From NCBI GenBank assembly GCA_017936765.1, contig JAGBEX010000004.1:148690-212689 (forward strand): DNA of 64,000 bases. Reading direction: 5' to 3'. Source of the DNA: Clostridia bacterium. GTDB taxonomy: Bacteria; Bacillota; Clostridia; Christensenellales; Aristaeellaceae. The notes beneath the pieces were generated by a model. That model was not told the origin of the DNA and searched no databases. It was given only the letters and a program-made list of their open reading frames with translations. The position numbers were made by a program, and so were the translations under genes. Positions 1 through 8,045 of this stretch are shown one piece after another; the stretch's first letter is position 1; the number at the start of each line of letters is the position of its first letter.

Positions 1-872
1 ATGTCCATGGCCAGGGTGTTGGCCCAGTTCACCTGGCAGTCCTCGATGATCCAATGGTGGCCGCGGTTGCAGGAGATGGAACCCCGCTGGGGGACCGGCG
101 CGCCGGTGGCGGCGTGTTCGCAGATCAGCCCCTTCACACGGATGTAGTTCAGGAAGGGCTTCCTGGGCGCAAAGCATTGCTCACGCACGGTGATCTCGAT
201 GCGGTGGTTCTCCGGCTTGTCGCCGTCCTTCAGACGGAAGTGGATGGTCTGGCCGTTGGCTTCCACCCAGTAGGTGTTTTCCTCGTCGGCCATGTGGTTG
301 TACAACGCCACCTGCTTCATGGGTACGCCGTCCACAAAGATGCAGCCGCGGCGGTTGAGGTAGGGGAGCATATCGGTCTTTTCATATTCAATGAAAAGCC
401 TGTCGTGGATCAGGTTGATGGCGCAGAAGGGATTGTAGCCCCGGAACATATCCGGCTCCAGCTCGTGCATCCAGATGCTGGCGTTGGGCAGCTCCAGGTC
501 GCGGTGCTTGCCCCGGGTGAGCTGCCAGCCGGTGCTGGGGGCGAAGTCCGTCACCTGCTCGGAGGCGCGGATAATGACCTCGCCATCGCCATAGACCTCG
601 TAGGAGATCATATGCTCCGCATCGGTGCCGCCCCGGGCAGGCTGGACGCACTCGCGGTACAGTCCGGCGTGGATGCGCACCCGGGTGCCGGGGGTGGCGA
701 TGCGGGCGGCGGCGTTGATGGTCTTGAAGGGCGCGGCCTCGCTGCCGTCGTTGGTATCGGAAGCGTTAGCAGCATTACAGTCCACATAAAGGGTCTGGGT
801 CCAGGTGCAGTCCTTCTCCCAGAAGTCGAACATGGTGCCATCCGGCAGCCGGGCATTGAGCTTCTTGTCCAT
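1..872 (-). CDS. Right-handed beta-helix (pectate-lyase-like) protein, 3' end missing
   Basis: The frame is open from the ATG at 870-872 to the left edge of the window, giving about 290 residues, so the C-terminus is missing. The ribosome binding site AAGGAGGT lies 8-9 bases upstream and fixes the start (MDKKLNARLPDG). The text DGSEAAPFKTINAAA near residues 43-57 is the usual opening of DUF1565/pectate-lyase-type parallel beta-helix proteins, and short strands rich in N, G and I follow (for example ISCNRGHHWIIEDC). There is no signal peptide, so a cytoplasmic place is likely. Such proteins often bind or cleave polysaccharides, but no catalytic residues can be assigned here. It is unrelated in register to the second beta-helix protein at 6456-7883. 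The exact substrate is unknown. Confidence 0.75.
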   Translation of the reverse strand, partial: MDKKLNARLPDGTMFDFWEKDCTWTQTLYVDCNAANASDTNDGSEAAPFKTINAAARIATPGTRVRIHAGLYRECVQPARGGTDAEHMISYEVYGDGEVIIRASEQVTDFAPSTGWQLTRGKHRDLELPNASIWMHELEPDMFRGYNPFCAINLIHDRLFIEYEKTDMLPYLNRRGCIFVDGVPMKQVALYNHMADEENTYWVEANGQTIHFRLKDGDKPENHRIEITVREQCFAPRKPFLNYIRVKGLICEHAATGAPVPQRGSISCNRGHHWIIEDCQVNWANTLAMD

Positions 873-945
873 TTGCGATAACCTCCTTGCGGATTTTGAC
901 GCGGATGATTTTGAGATTGTGTATAAACGATGAGCTGTTAGCTAT

Positions 946-973
946 ATCATAACGAAAAAAAGAAAAAATGCAA
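946..973 (-). promoter_or_regulatory. Putative promoter of the beta-helix gene
   Basis: On the minus strand, TTGCAT (968-973) and TATGAT (946-951) are separated by 16 bases. It overlaps the T-rich tail of the terminator at 977-1012. Confidence 0.5.
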
Positions 974-976
974 TAG

Positions 977-1012
977 AAAAGCGCAACATGACCGAAATCA
1001 TGTTGCGTTTTG
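977..1012 (-). terminator. Rho-independent terminator of the coiled-coil gene
   Basis: A perfect 9-base-pair stem CGCAACATG (982-990)/CATGTTGCG (999-1007) with an 8-base loop is followed on the minus strand by a T-rich run. It lies just past the stop codon at 1033. Confidence 0.8.
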
Positions 1013-1032
1013 TCCCAAATGGATGTTTTGTT

Positions 1033-1821
1033 TTATTTGGTGATGGTCTTGGGGGCGTACTTGGCTTCGAGCTCTTCAGCCTCTTCGTAGGCGGCCAGCT
1101 CGGTGTTGGCAGCTTCCAGGTCGGCCTTGGCGGTCTCCAGCTCGGCCTTCACAGCGGTCAGCTCGGTGGCGGCGGCAGCGGCCTCGGTCTGGGCGGCGGT
1201 GAGGGCGGTCTCGGCCTCGGTCAGGGCGGCAGAAACGGTCTCGCTCTTGGTGGTCAGGTCGGCCACGGAGGCTTCCAGGGTGGTCTTTTCTTCGGTGAGG
1301 GTGGCCACAGAGGTCTCCAGGGCAGCCTTGTCAGCGGTCAGGGTGGCGATGGCGGCATCCTGCTCGGCAGCCTTGGTGGCGGCGGCTTCGACCTGAGCGG
1401 TCAGGTCAGCGATGGAGGCTTCCAGGGTGGCCTTCTCGGCGGTCAGGGCGGCGATGCTGCCCTCGGCCTCGGTCTTGGCGGTGTTGGCGGTCTCCAGGGC
1501 GGTGGCCGCGTCGGTGTTGGCGGTGGTCAGGTCAGCAACCTGGGTCTCCAGGGTGGCAGACTTGGCGGTGGCTTCTTCCAGAGAGGTGGTGGCTTCCTTC
1601 AGGGCGTTTTCAGCCTCGGTCAGGCTGGCCTGCAGGGTCTCCTTTTCAGCAGCGGTGGTTTCCCACTGGGTGCGGCTGGCGGCCAGGTCGGCGGTGAGGG
1701 TGTTCACCTGCTCCTGCAGGTTGGCGCGGGTGGAGAACAGGGAAACGCACAGGATCACGGCAGCCAGCAGGCAAACGCACAGGATGATGAGTTCAATGGG
1801 CTTTTTCTTGGTCTGGGACAT
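1033..1821 (-). CDS. Membrane-anchored long coiled-coil protein
   Basis: A protein of 262 residues. A short basic N-terminus (MSQTKKKPIE) is followed by one membrane helix at about residues 10-30. The rest, about 35-250, is one Ala/Thr/Glu/Leu-rich coiled coil made of near-repeats such as TLEASIADLT, TLEASVADLT and ALETSVATLT. The start ATG at 1819-1821 is chosen because AAGGAGG lies just upstream; the open frame extends further but has no other binding site. It is probably a type II membrane protein with an extracellular rod, although the opposite orientation is possible. The next gene upstream (1887-2318) has the same architecture, so the two probably work together. No family-level function can be given. 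The biased composition suggests internal duplication of about 11-14-residue units. Confidence 0.85.
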   Translation of the reverse strand: MSQTKKKPIELIILCVCLLAAVILCVSLFSTRANLQEQVNTLTADLAASRTQWETTAAEKETLQASLTEAENALKEATTSLEEATAKSATLETQVADLTTANTDAATALETANTAKTEAEGSIAALTAEKATLEASIADLTAQVEAAATKAAEQDAAIATLTADKAALETSVATLTEEKTTLEASVADLTTKSETVSAALTEAETALTAAQTEAAAAATELTAVKAELETAKADLEAANTELAAYEEAEELEAKYAPKTITK

Positions 1822-1886
1822 AGGGGAAACCTCCTTTTTCAATTTTGATAACGATTGATCACACGCCATGCGTGTTGAATCCACTT

Positions 1887-2318
1887 TTATTGCAGCTGCT
1901 CTTTCAACTGCTGTTCCTGCAAACGCAGCACTTCCACCTCGGCCAGCAGGGCGGCTTCCTGCTCCTTCAGGGCAGCTACCTCGGCCTGAAGGGCTTCCGC
2001 CTGCTCCAGCAGGGCGGCATTTTCACTGCGCAGGGCCTTGCGCTGGGCGCGCAGGTCGGTCTCGGTGGCCACGGCAGCGGCGGCCAGGGGTTCCATGTCG
2101 GCTACCTGGGCAAGCACCACGGGCAGCTCGGCAGACACCTGGTTGTATTCATACTGCTGCTTCACCTCGCGCTGGCGGCTGGTGTCCAGGCTGAGGGTCA
2201 GGTCGGCCACCTGAAAACGAAGCTCGTACTGGGAGGCGGCAAACCACGCAAGCACGGCGCAGGTGAGGAACATCACCGCGGTGAACACGGCTTTGAACCA
2301 GCCCGGCATATGCTGCAT
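1887..2318 (-). CDS. Short membrane-anchored coiled-coil protein
   Basis: A protein of 143 residues: one membrane helix at about 8-28 (FKAVFTAVMFLTCAVLAWF), then a Glu/Ala/Leu/Gln coiled coil to the end (ALLEQAEALQAEVAALKEQ). The layout resembles FtsL/DivIC-like bitopic proteins, but nothing identifies it as one. The start ATG at 2316-2318 has GGGAG 11 bases upstream; a second ATG at 2307-2309 (MPGWF) cannot be excluded. It lies 65 bases upstream of the longer coiled-coil gene in the same direction, with a promoter at 2360-2388, so the two are probably co-transcribed. Confidence 0.8.
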   Translation of the reverse strand: MQHMPGWFKAVFTAVMFLTCAVLAWFAASQYELRFQVADLTLSLDTSRQREVKQQYEYNQVSAELPVVLAQVADMEPLAAAAVATETDLRAQRKALRSENAALLEQAEALQAEVAALKEQEAALLAEVEVLRLQEQQLKEQLQ

Positions 2319-2359
2319 GGATACACCCGCTCCCTTCGCTCTATTGTATACTTTAGTCT

Positions 2360-2388
2360 ATTGTAGCATACATGAACCAAAATGAAAA
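2360..2388 (-). promoter_or_regulatory. Putative promoter of the coiled-coil gene pair
   Basis: On the minus strand, TTTTCA (2383-2388) and TACAAT (2360-2365) are separated by 17 bases. It is divergent from the promoter at 2429-2457. Confidence 0.5.
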
Positions 2389-2428
2389 GAGTTTTTGCAC
2401 ATGAGATGTTTTGGTTTGCGCAACGCTC

Positions 2429-2457
2429 TTGCATCGCGGGCGCTGGTAGTGTAAAAT
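2429..2457 (+). promoter_or_regulatory. Promoter of the Lrp/aminotransferase/CapA/GH8 operon
   Basis: TTGCAT (2429-2434) and TAAAAT (2452-2457) are separated by 17 bases, 45 bases before the Lrp-type gene. Confidence 0.65.
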
Positions 2458-2501
2458 GTTATCTGTGAAACTATTCGATATTGGGAAAGGGGAGATCCTT
2501 T

Positions 2502-2993
2502 TTGACGAAGCTTGATATGGATCTGCTGGAGATCCTGCGGGAAGACTGCCGTCTGCCCCTGGAAAAGCTGGCCATCATGACCGGCGCCACGGTGACCGAG
2601 GTGGCTGAAGCCATCGACAACATGGAGAAGGAACGCATCATTCTGCGCTATTCTCCCACCATCAACTGGGATCTGACTGACCGCGAGCGGGTGGAGGCCA
2701 TGATCGAGGTGCGGGTCACTCCCCAGCGCGACATGGGCTTTGACGCCGTGGCCAAGCGCATCTACCGTTTTGAAGAGGTCAAGAGCGTCTACCTGATGAG
2801 CGGCGCCTATGACCTGCTGGTGCTGGTGGAAGCCCGCACCCTGAAGGAACTGGCCATGTTTGTTTCCGACAAGCTCTCCACGCTGGAAATGGTCACCGGC
2901 ACGGCCACCAGCTTTGTCCTCAAGCGCTACAAGGAGGAGGGCGTGATCTTCGATACGGAGAAATCTGATAACCGGTTGGTGATCAGCCCGTGA
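2502..2993 (+). CDS. Lrp/AsnC-family transcriptional regulator
   Basis: A protein of 163 residues starting at TTG (2502-2504): AAAGGGGAG at 2486-2494 sits 7 bases before it, while the earlier in-frame TTG at 2481 has no binding site. Residues 1-55 are an AsnC-type winged helix (LDMDLLEILREDCRLPLEKLA). Residues about 70-150 are a RAM/AsnC ligand-binding domain (VEAMIEVRVTPQRDMGFDAV, then a SGAYDLLVLVEA strand). Lrp-family proteins sense amino acids and usually control amino-acid metabolism. Its stop overlaps the aminotransferase start by 4 bases (GTGA), so the regulator probably controls this operon and responds to a substrate or product of the aminotransferase. The ligand is unknown. Confidence 0.93.
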   Translation: MTKLDMDLLEILREDCRLPLEKLAIMTGATVTEVAEAIDNMEKERIILRYSPTINWDLTDRERVEAMIEVRVTPQRDMGFDAVAKRIYRFEEVKSVYLMSGAYDLLVLVEARTLKELAMFVSDKLSTLEMVTGTATSFVLKRYKEEGVIFDTEKSDNRLVISP

Positions 2994-4168
2994 AATACGA
3001 TCGCTATCTGAATCCTGATATCGCTGCTGTGCCGCCCAGCGGTATCCGTCGCTTTTTCGACCTGGCCTCCACCATGAAGGATGCTATCTCCCTGGGTGTG
3101 GGCGAGCCGGACTTTGTGACCCCCTATCATATCCGCAACGCTGCCATCAACTCCATTGTGGATGGCGAGACCCAGTATACCCCCAACCGTGGCCTGCTGC
3201 CTTTGCGCAAGGAGATCAGCTGGTATCTGGAGCATCGCTACCAGACCTGCTACAACCCGGAGACCGAGATCCTGGTCACCGTGGGCGCCAGCGAGAGCAT
3301 CGACGTGGCGCTCCGTGCGCTGGTGGCTCCGGGGGATGAGGTGCTGGTGCCGGAACCCAGCTATGTGTCCTACAGCCCCAGCGTGATCTTTGCCGGTGGC
3401 AAGCCCGTGGGTGTGGAAACCACCCAGGAGACCAACTTCCGCCTCACGCCGGACAAGGTGCGCGCGGCCATAACCCCCCGCACCAAGGCGCTGATTCTGC
3501 CCTATCCCAACAACCCCACCGGCGGCATCATGGAGAAAAGCGACCTGGAGGCCCTGGCCCAGGTGGTGCGGGAGACCGGCATCATGGTCATCAGCGATGA
3601 GATCTACTCCGAGCTGACCTACGGCGGATTGCAGCACGTCTCCTTTGCCTCCCTGCCGGGCATGTGGGACTACACGCTGACCATCAACGGCTTCAGCAAG
3701 TCCTTTGCCATGACGGGCTGGCGCGTGGGCTACATCTGCGGCCCTGCGGAGATCATCAGCGTGCTGAACAAGATCCACCAGTACGGCATCCTGTGCGCAC
3801 CGCGCCAGGGTCAGGTGGCGGCGCTGGAGGCGCTGCGCTCCGGCCGTGAGCGCAACTATGAAGACGTGATCCATATGCGGGAAAGCTATGACCGCCGCCG
3901 CCGACTGATGGTGGATGGCTTCCGCAGCATGGGTCTGGAGTGCTTCGAGCCGCTGGGCGCGTTCTATGTGTTCCCGTCCATCAAGAAAACCGGCATGACC
4001 AGCGAGGATTTCTGCGAAGGGCTGCTGAATGCACAGAAGGTGGCCTGCGTGCCTGGCACGGCCTTTGGCCCCTGTGGCGAAGGTCACATCCGCTGTAGCT
4101 ATGCCACGGCCATCGATAAGCTGAACATTGCCCTGGACAAGATGGCCGACTACATGGCCACCCTGTAA
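2990..4168 (+). CDS. Class I/II PLP-dependent aminotransferase
   Basis: A 392-residue fold-type I aminotransferase of the AspC/PatA group. Visible motifs are NNPTG (174-178), SDEIY (202-206) and the PLP lysine K237 in GFSKSFAMTGWRVGY; a C-terminal Arg (IRCSYA) probably binds the substrate carboxylate. The length fits the family. The start is GTG at 2990, overlapping the stop of the Lrp-type gene, which suggests translational coupling. It transfers an amino group between an amino acid and a 2-oxo acid in the cytoplasm. The amino-acid specificity cannot be read from the sequence; aspartate, alanine or aromatic substrates are all possible. The pairing with an Lrp regulator is common in Clostridia. 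Confidence 0.93.
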   Translation: MKYDRYLNPDIAAVPPSGIRRFFDLASTMKDAISLGVGEPDFVTPYHIRNAAINSIVDGETQYTPNRGLLPLRKEISWYLEHRYQTCYNPETEILVTVGASESIDVALRALVAPGDEVLVPEPSYVSYSPSVIFAGGKPVGVETTQETNFRLTPDKVRAAITPRTKALILPYPNNPTGGIMEKSDLEALAQVVRETGIMVISDEIYSELTYGGLQHVSFASLPGMWDYTLTINGFSKSFAMTGWRVGYICGPAEIISVLNKIHQYGILCAPRQGQVAALEALRSGRERNYEDVIHMRESYDRRRRLMVDGFRSMGLECFEPLGAFYVFPSIKKTGMTSEDFCEGLLNAQKVACVPGTAFGPCGEGHIRCSYATAIDKLNIALDKMADYMATL

Positions 4169-4184
4169 GCAAACGGAGGAAACC

Positions 4185-5252
4185 ATGCGTAAGTACCTAT
4201 TGCTGCTGTTGGCGCTTTTGCTGGCGCTGACCGGCTGCGCCGCCGCCGAGGACGAGGAGTTCTCCATGGAGGACATCCTCTCCAATGTGAAGCCCGAGGT
4301 GGTGGAAAAAACCATCGTACAGCCCACACCGGAGCCGCAAAACGCCGTGGAAGAGGAGGAAGCCTCCATCTACGAGCCGGATGGGTCCATCCTGATCACC
4401 CTGTCGGCTGCCGGCGATCTGGCGCTGAGCGGCGATCTCTACGATGCGGAGCTGACCAAGCAGAACGGCAACATCCACTTCCCCCTGCGGAACATTCGCG
4501 AAACGCTGATGCAGGACGATGTGACCCTCATCAACCTGGAAAGCGCTGCATCTGCTGAGATGCTGGCGCAGGGCAGCGTGGAGGCGGTGTCCCTGGGGAA
4601 CGACGGTGTGCTTGCCCTGGATGAAACTGCCCAGCAGGAGCTGAAGCAGGCTCTGAGCCTGGCAGGCATTGCCTACGCCCAGAACGCCGAGGTGGGCGTG
4701 AAGGAGATCAAGGGCGTCCAGGTGGCCATGCTGAGCTACTCCTGCCTGGAGGACTTCGACCGGGTGGTGAGCCGCATCCCCCAGGACGTGGCTGCCGCCA
4801 AGACCCAGTATCCCATTGTGGTCGTCAGCTTCCATTGGGGCAGGGAGAATGCCTATACCCCCGATGAACAGCAGGTGCTGCTGGGTCGCCTGGCGGTGGA
4901 CAGCGGCGCCAATCTGGTGCTGGGCCACCGCAGCCGCCGCATTCAGCCCATTGAGTATTACAAGGGCGCCTACATCTGCTATTCCCTGGGCAGCTTTTGC
5001 TACACCGGGGAGGACAAGCCCAGCGACATGAGCAGCTACATCTTCCAGACCCGCTTCCGTATGCGGGATGGCGTGGTGGAGGCAGACGGCTTCCGCATCC
5101 TGCCCATCCGCATTTCCAGCCGCACCGACAGAAACGACTTCACTCCCTCCCTGCTGGACAAGGCTACTGCGGTGGACAGCATTCTGAACACCCTGCGGGA
5201 AAACGGCAGCGCCTTGCAGTTTGCGGTGGAAGATTATCCGCTGACATGGTAA
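4185..5252 (+). CDS. CapA-like (PGA_cap) lipoprotein with altered metal-site motifs
   Basis: A 355-residue protein with a lipoprotein signal (MRKYLLLLLALLLALTGC, lipid attachment at Cys18). ACGGAGGA precedes the ATG at 4185. After an acidic linker, residues about 75-330 match the metallophosphatase-like fold of capsule protein CapA: GDLALSGD, INLES, SFHWGREN and YSLGSF. Two usual metal-site motifs are changed: the ANNH segment reads LGNDG, and GHHPHV reads GHRSRR. The fold is therefore kept while catalysis is doubtful. It follows the aminotransferase by 16 bases and precedes GH8 by 13, so it is expressed with them. Family members act in poly-glutamate capsule synthesis or other cell-surface hydrolysis; the role here is unknown. 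Confidence 0.82.
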   Translation: MRKYLLLLLALLLALTGCAAAEDEEFSMEDILSNVKPEVVEKTIVQPTPEPQNAVEEEEASIYEPDGSILITLSAAGDLALSGDLYDAELTKQNGNIHFPLRNIRETLMQDDVTLINLESAASAEMLAQGSVEAVSLGNDGVLALDETAQQELKQALSLAGIAYAQNAEVGVKEIKGVQVAMLSYSCLEDFDRVVSRIPQDVAAAKTQYPIVVVSFHWGRENAYTPDEQQVLLGRLAVDSGANLVLGHRSRRIQPIEYYKGAYICYSLGSFCYTGEDKPSDMSSYIFQTRFRMRDGVVEADGFRILPIRISSRTDRNDFTPSLLDKATAVDSILNTLRENGSALQFAVEDYPLTW

Positions 5253-5265
5253 AGGAGAAGCACGC

Positions 5266-6372
5266 ATGACCTACCCCAACTGGTTTGCCCGCATTGGCAT
5301 CAGCGATGCAGAAGCCCGCGCCAGGGTGCAGGAGACCTTCAACACCATCTTCTTTGACCCGGAGGAAAAGTTCTACCACGATGTGGACGCGGACAGCGGC
5401 TGCATGGAGGACACCGGCAACATCGACGCCCGCACCGAGGGCATGAGCTATGGCATGATGATGGCCGTGCAGATGGATCGCCAGGATCTGTTCGACAAGC
5501 TGTGGTGCTTTGCCAAGCGGTATATGCACCACGAGACGGGCAAGTACGAGGGCTACTTCGCCTGGTCGGTGCAGCTGGACGGCACGCACAATGCCGAAGG
5601 CCCCGCCCCTGACGGCGAGGAGTACTTCGCCATGGCGCTGTTCATGGCTGCCGCCCGCTGGGGCGATGGCAAGGGCATCTACAACTATACCGCCCAGGGT
5701 CAGGACATCCTGCGGCATTGCGTCCACCAGCACGAGATGGTGGAGGGCGGCGACCCCATGTGGGATGGGCAGAACCACTTCATCAAGTTTGTGCCGGAAA
5801 CGCCCTATTCCGATCCCAGCTACCACCTGCCCCATTTCTACGAGCTGTTTGCCCTGAAGGCCGACGAGGGCGATCGCCCCTTCTGGAAGGCCGCGGCCCA
5901 GGCCAGCCGGGAGTATCTGGTGTTCAGCGCCCATCCGGAAACGGGCATGAGTCCTGAATACGCGGAATACGACGGCACCCCCAGGCTGATGTTCGGCAAA
6001 CCCTACGCCTACTATTCCGATGCCTACCGCGTGGTGATGAACATTGCCCTCAACCACCTGTGGTTTGGCGGCAGCAAGGAGCTGGCGGCCATCGCCACCC
6101 GGCTGCAGAACTTCTTCCATGGCATTGCGGAAGCGGACTACGCCGCCTACGACCTGGACGGCACCGCTCACGACGAACCCGCCATGCACCCGGTGGCCAT
6201 CACCGCCGTGCTGGGCGCTGCGTCCATTGCCAGCGAAAGCCCCTATGCGGACGAGTACCTGCGCAATTTCTGGAACACACCCATGCGCAAGGGCAAGCGC
6301 CGCTACTACGACAACTGCCTGTACTTCTTCTGCCTGCTGATGCTGGCGGGCGAGTACAAGCTTTACATCTAA
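5266..6372 (+). CDS. GH8 reducing-end xylose-releasing exo-oligoxylanase
   Basis: A 368-residue protein of glycoside hydrolase family 8, close in length to Rex enzymes (EC 3.2.1.156), which release xylose from the reducing end of xylo-oligosaccharides. Candidate catalytic residues are Glu58 in TEGMSYGMM (general acid) and Asp252 in YYSDAYR (base); Asp116 in APDGEEYF is a third conserved acid. There is no signal peptide, so it should act on imported oligosaccharides in the cytoplasm. The start ATG follows AAAGGAG by 8 bases. It is last in the operon begun at 2502 and is followed by a terminator. GH43 (25067), GH42 (12684) and XylB (47964) elsewhere in the window fit a xylan-oligomer pathway. 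Confidence 0.88.
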   Translation: MTYPNWFARIGISDAEARARVQETFNTIFFDPEEKFYHDVDADSGCMEDTGNIDARTEGMSYGMMMAVQMDRQDLFDKLWCFAKRYMHHETGKYEGYFAWSVQLDGTHNAEGPAPDGEEYFAMALFMAAARWGDGKGIYNYTAQGQDILRHCVHQHEMVEGGDPMWDGQNHFIKFVPETPYSDPSYHLPHFYELFALKADEGDRPFWKAAAQASREYLVFSAHPETGMSPEYAEYDGTPRLMFGKPYAYYSDAYRVVMNIALNHLWFGGSKELAAIATRLQNFFHGIAEADYAAYDLDGTAHDEPAMHPVAITAVLGAASIASESPYADEYLRNFWNTPMRKGKRRYYDNCLYFFCLLMLAGEYKLYI

Positions 6373-6377
6373 TGAAA

Positions 6378-6405
6378 GGCAGCACCTTGCGGGGTGCTGC
6401 TTTTT
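6378..6405 (+). terminator. Terminator of the Lrp-to-GH8 operon
   Basis: Stem GCAGCACC (6379-6386)/GGTGCTGC (6393-6400) with loop TTGCGG and five T. The loop doubles as the -35 box of the next promoter. Confidence 0.85.
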
Positions 6406-6416
6406 CGTGCTATAAT
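6387..6416 (+). promoter_or_regulatory. Promoter of the beta-helix gene at 6456
   Basis: TTGCGG (6387-6392) and a perfect TATAAT (6411-6416) are separated by 18 bases. The -35 box lies in the terminator loop. Confidence 0.6.
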
Positions 6417-6455
6417 GCGGGCAAATGACACGTTACCATATGAAGGAGGCTGCTT

Positions 6456-7883
6456 ATGTCCTCGTATATCACCTATGAAATGTTCGGTGCGGTGGGCAAT
6501 GGCGTGGCCGACGACCTGCCCGCTATCGTGGCGGCGCACGCCGAGGCCAACCGGCTGCATCTGCCGGTGAAGGCTAAGCCGGGTGCTGCTTACTATCTTT
6601 CTCCCAAGGGGCTGACGGCCACCGTGCAGACCAGCGTGGACTGGACGGGAGCGAAGTTCATCATTGACGATGTGGACTGTGAATGCATCACCGCGCCCAT
6701 CTTCCGCGTGGCATCGGCGCAGCAGCCCCTGCCCCTGGATGTGGTCACCATGCATGATGGTCAGATCCAGCTGAACAATCCCCACGGCTGCGACCTGTTT
6801 GTGATCGTGAAAAATGAGCGGCACATGGATTACATCCGCAAAGGGCTGAACCAGGACAACGGCCATCCCCGCACGGATGTGTTTGTGCTGGGAGCGGACG
6901 GCAGGCTGTCCTCGCCCCTGTCCTTCGATTTTGATGAGATCACCAGCATCTGTGCCTATCCCATCGATGCGGAGCGCATCACCCTCACCGGCGGCGAGTT
7001 CACCACCATCGCCAACCAGGCGGAGTCCAAATACAACTACCACAGCCGGAATATCCACATCACCCGCTCCAATGTGGAGGTGGGCGGCATCACGCATTTT
7101 GTGACAGGCGAAAAGGATCACGGCGCGCCCTACATCGGCTTTGTGCAGCTGGAAAACTGCGCCCGGGTCACCGTGCGGGACTGCACCTTCACGGCGCACC
7201 GCATTTACGATACCATCGGCAGCGCCGGGCTACCCGTTCCCATGGGGTCCTATGACATCCGCGCCGACCGCACCGCCGATATCACCTTTGCCCGCTGCGC
7301 CCAGACCACCGATATCCACGACAGCCGCTACTGGGGGCTGATCAGCACCAATTTCTGCCGGGACCTGATCTTTGAGGACTGCTGTTTTTCCCGCTTCGAT
7401 GCCCATATGGGCGTGAGCAACTGCACCCTGCGCCGCTGCCGCCTGGGCTGGCAATGCCTGAACGCCATCGGCAACGGCAGCTTCCTCATTGAGGACACCG
7501 AGGCCTATGGCGACGCCTTTGTGAACCTGCGGGAGGATTACGGCTGCACCTGGCGCGGGGACGTGACCATCCGCAACTGCACCTGGCTTCCCCGCAGCCA
7601 GCGCCGGGCGGTGTTCAGCGGCCACAACGGCGGCACCCACGACTTTGGCTACACCTGCCATATGCCCAACGTGACCATCGACGGCCTGACGGTGCAGGAG
7701 CAGCAAACTGACGCTGCGCCGCTGTACATCTTCAACGACTATCTTGGCCACGAAACGGCCGACTGCCCCCACAAGCCCATCCCGCCGGACTGGGTGAAGG
7801 TGCGGCGCATCCACACCCTGCGCCCCGTGGCGCTGTGTGAGGAGCCTGCGCTGATGCCGGATACAAAATATACCGCAGAATGA
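6456..7883 (+). CDS. Right-handed parallel beta-helix protein
   Basis: A 475-residue protein without a signal peptide. The N-terminus (YEMFGAVGNGVADDLPAI) is the typical start of pectate-lyase-superfamily (Pectate_lyase_3/GH28-like) proteins: FGAVGNGVADD corresponds to the usual FGAKGDGVTDD. From about residue 150 on, many short strands fit a parallel beta-helix with right-handed repeats (ITHFVTGEKDH, ARVTVRDCTF, LIFEDCCF, VTIRNCTW). AAGGAGG precedes the ATG at 6456. It has its own promoter and terminator. A polysaccharide lyase, hydrolase or epimerase role is possible; I see no decisive catalytic triad. It is the second beta-helix protein in the window. Confidence 0.82.
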   Translation: MSSYITYEMFGAVGNGVADDLPAIVAAHAEANRLHLPVKAKPGAAYYLSPKGLTATVQTSVDWTGAKFIIDDVDCECITAPIFRVASAQQPLPLDVVTMHDGQIQLNNPHGCDLFVIVKNERHMDYIRKGLNQDNGHPRTDVFVLGADGRLSSPLSFDFDEITSICAYPIDAERITLTGGEFTTIANQAESKYNYHSRNIHITRSNVEVGGITHFVTGEKDHGAPYIGFVQLENCARVTVRDCTFTAHRIYDTIGSAGLPVPMGSYDIRADRTADITFARCAQTTDIHDSRYWGLISTNFCRDLIFEDCCFSRFDAHMGVSNCTLRRCRLGWQCLNAIGNGSFLIEDTEAYGDAFVNLREDYGCTWRGDVTIRNCTWLPRSQRRAVFSGHNGGTHDFGYTCHMPNVTIDGLTVQEQQTDAAPLYIFNDYLGHETADCPHKPIPPDWVKVRRIHTLRPVALCEEPALMPDTKYTAE

Positions 7884-7884
7884 G

Positions 7885-7918
7885 AAAAGCACCCATTCCA
7901 CATGGAATGGGTGCTTTT
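7885..7918. terminator. Bidirectional terminator between the beta-helix gene and tRNA-Arg
   Basis: A perfect 15-base-pair stem (7885-7899 with 7904-7918) and a 4-base loop ACAT. It has A and T runs on both sides, so it can end both convergent transcripts. Confidence 0.9.
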
Positions 7919-7994
7919 GGCACGCCCGGCGGGAGTCGAACCCACGGCCTACCGCTTAGGAGGCGGTCGCTCTATCCTACTGAGCTACGGGCGC
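7918..7994 (-). tRNA. tRNA-Arg (anticodon CCT)
   Basis: The minus strand folds into a complete tRNA of 77 bases. The acceptor stem is GCGCCCG/CGGGCGT with a G-U first pair; the D arm carries AGCTCAGTAGGATAGAGC; the anticodon loop CTCCTAA has anticodon CCT, which reads AGG; the T arm contains GGTTCGA. The discriminator base is G and the CCA end is encoded at 7918-7920. The terminator stem begins directly at its 3' end. Confidence 0.95.
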
Positions 7995-8006
7995 ACAGCA
8001 TGATAG

Positions 8007-8035
8007 ATTATAGCACAGGCGGGGGAAAAGTGCAA
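8007..8035 (-). promoter_or_regulatory. Promoter of tRNA-Arg
   Basis: On the minus strand, TTGCAC (8030-8035) and TATAAT (8007-8012) are separated by 17 bases, 12 bases before the tRNA. Confidence 0.8.
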
Positions 8036-8045
8036 CGGCAAAACA

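Noticed and set aside
1100..1780. Repeated segments in the coiled-coil gene as a possible CRISPR or tandem DNA array
   Set aside because: The repeats are imperfect, in frame and encode coiled-coil heptads; there are no unique spacers.
988..1848. A Gly-rich plus-strand frame opposite the coiled-coil gene
   Set aside because: The GLGGGQLGVG-like text is the reverse image of Ala/Thr/Leu repeats. The minus frame has the ribosome binding site, a membrane helix and a terminator.
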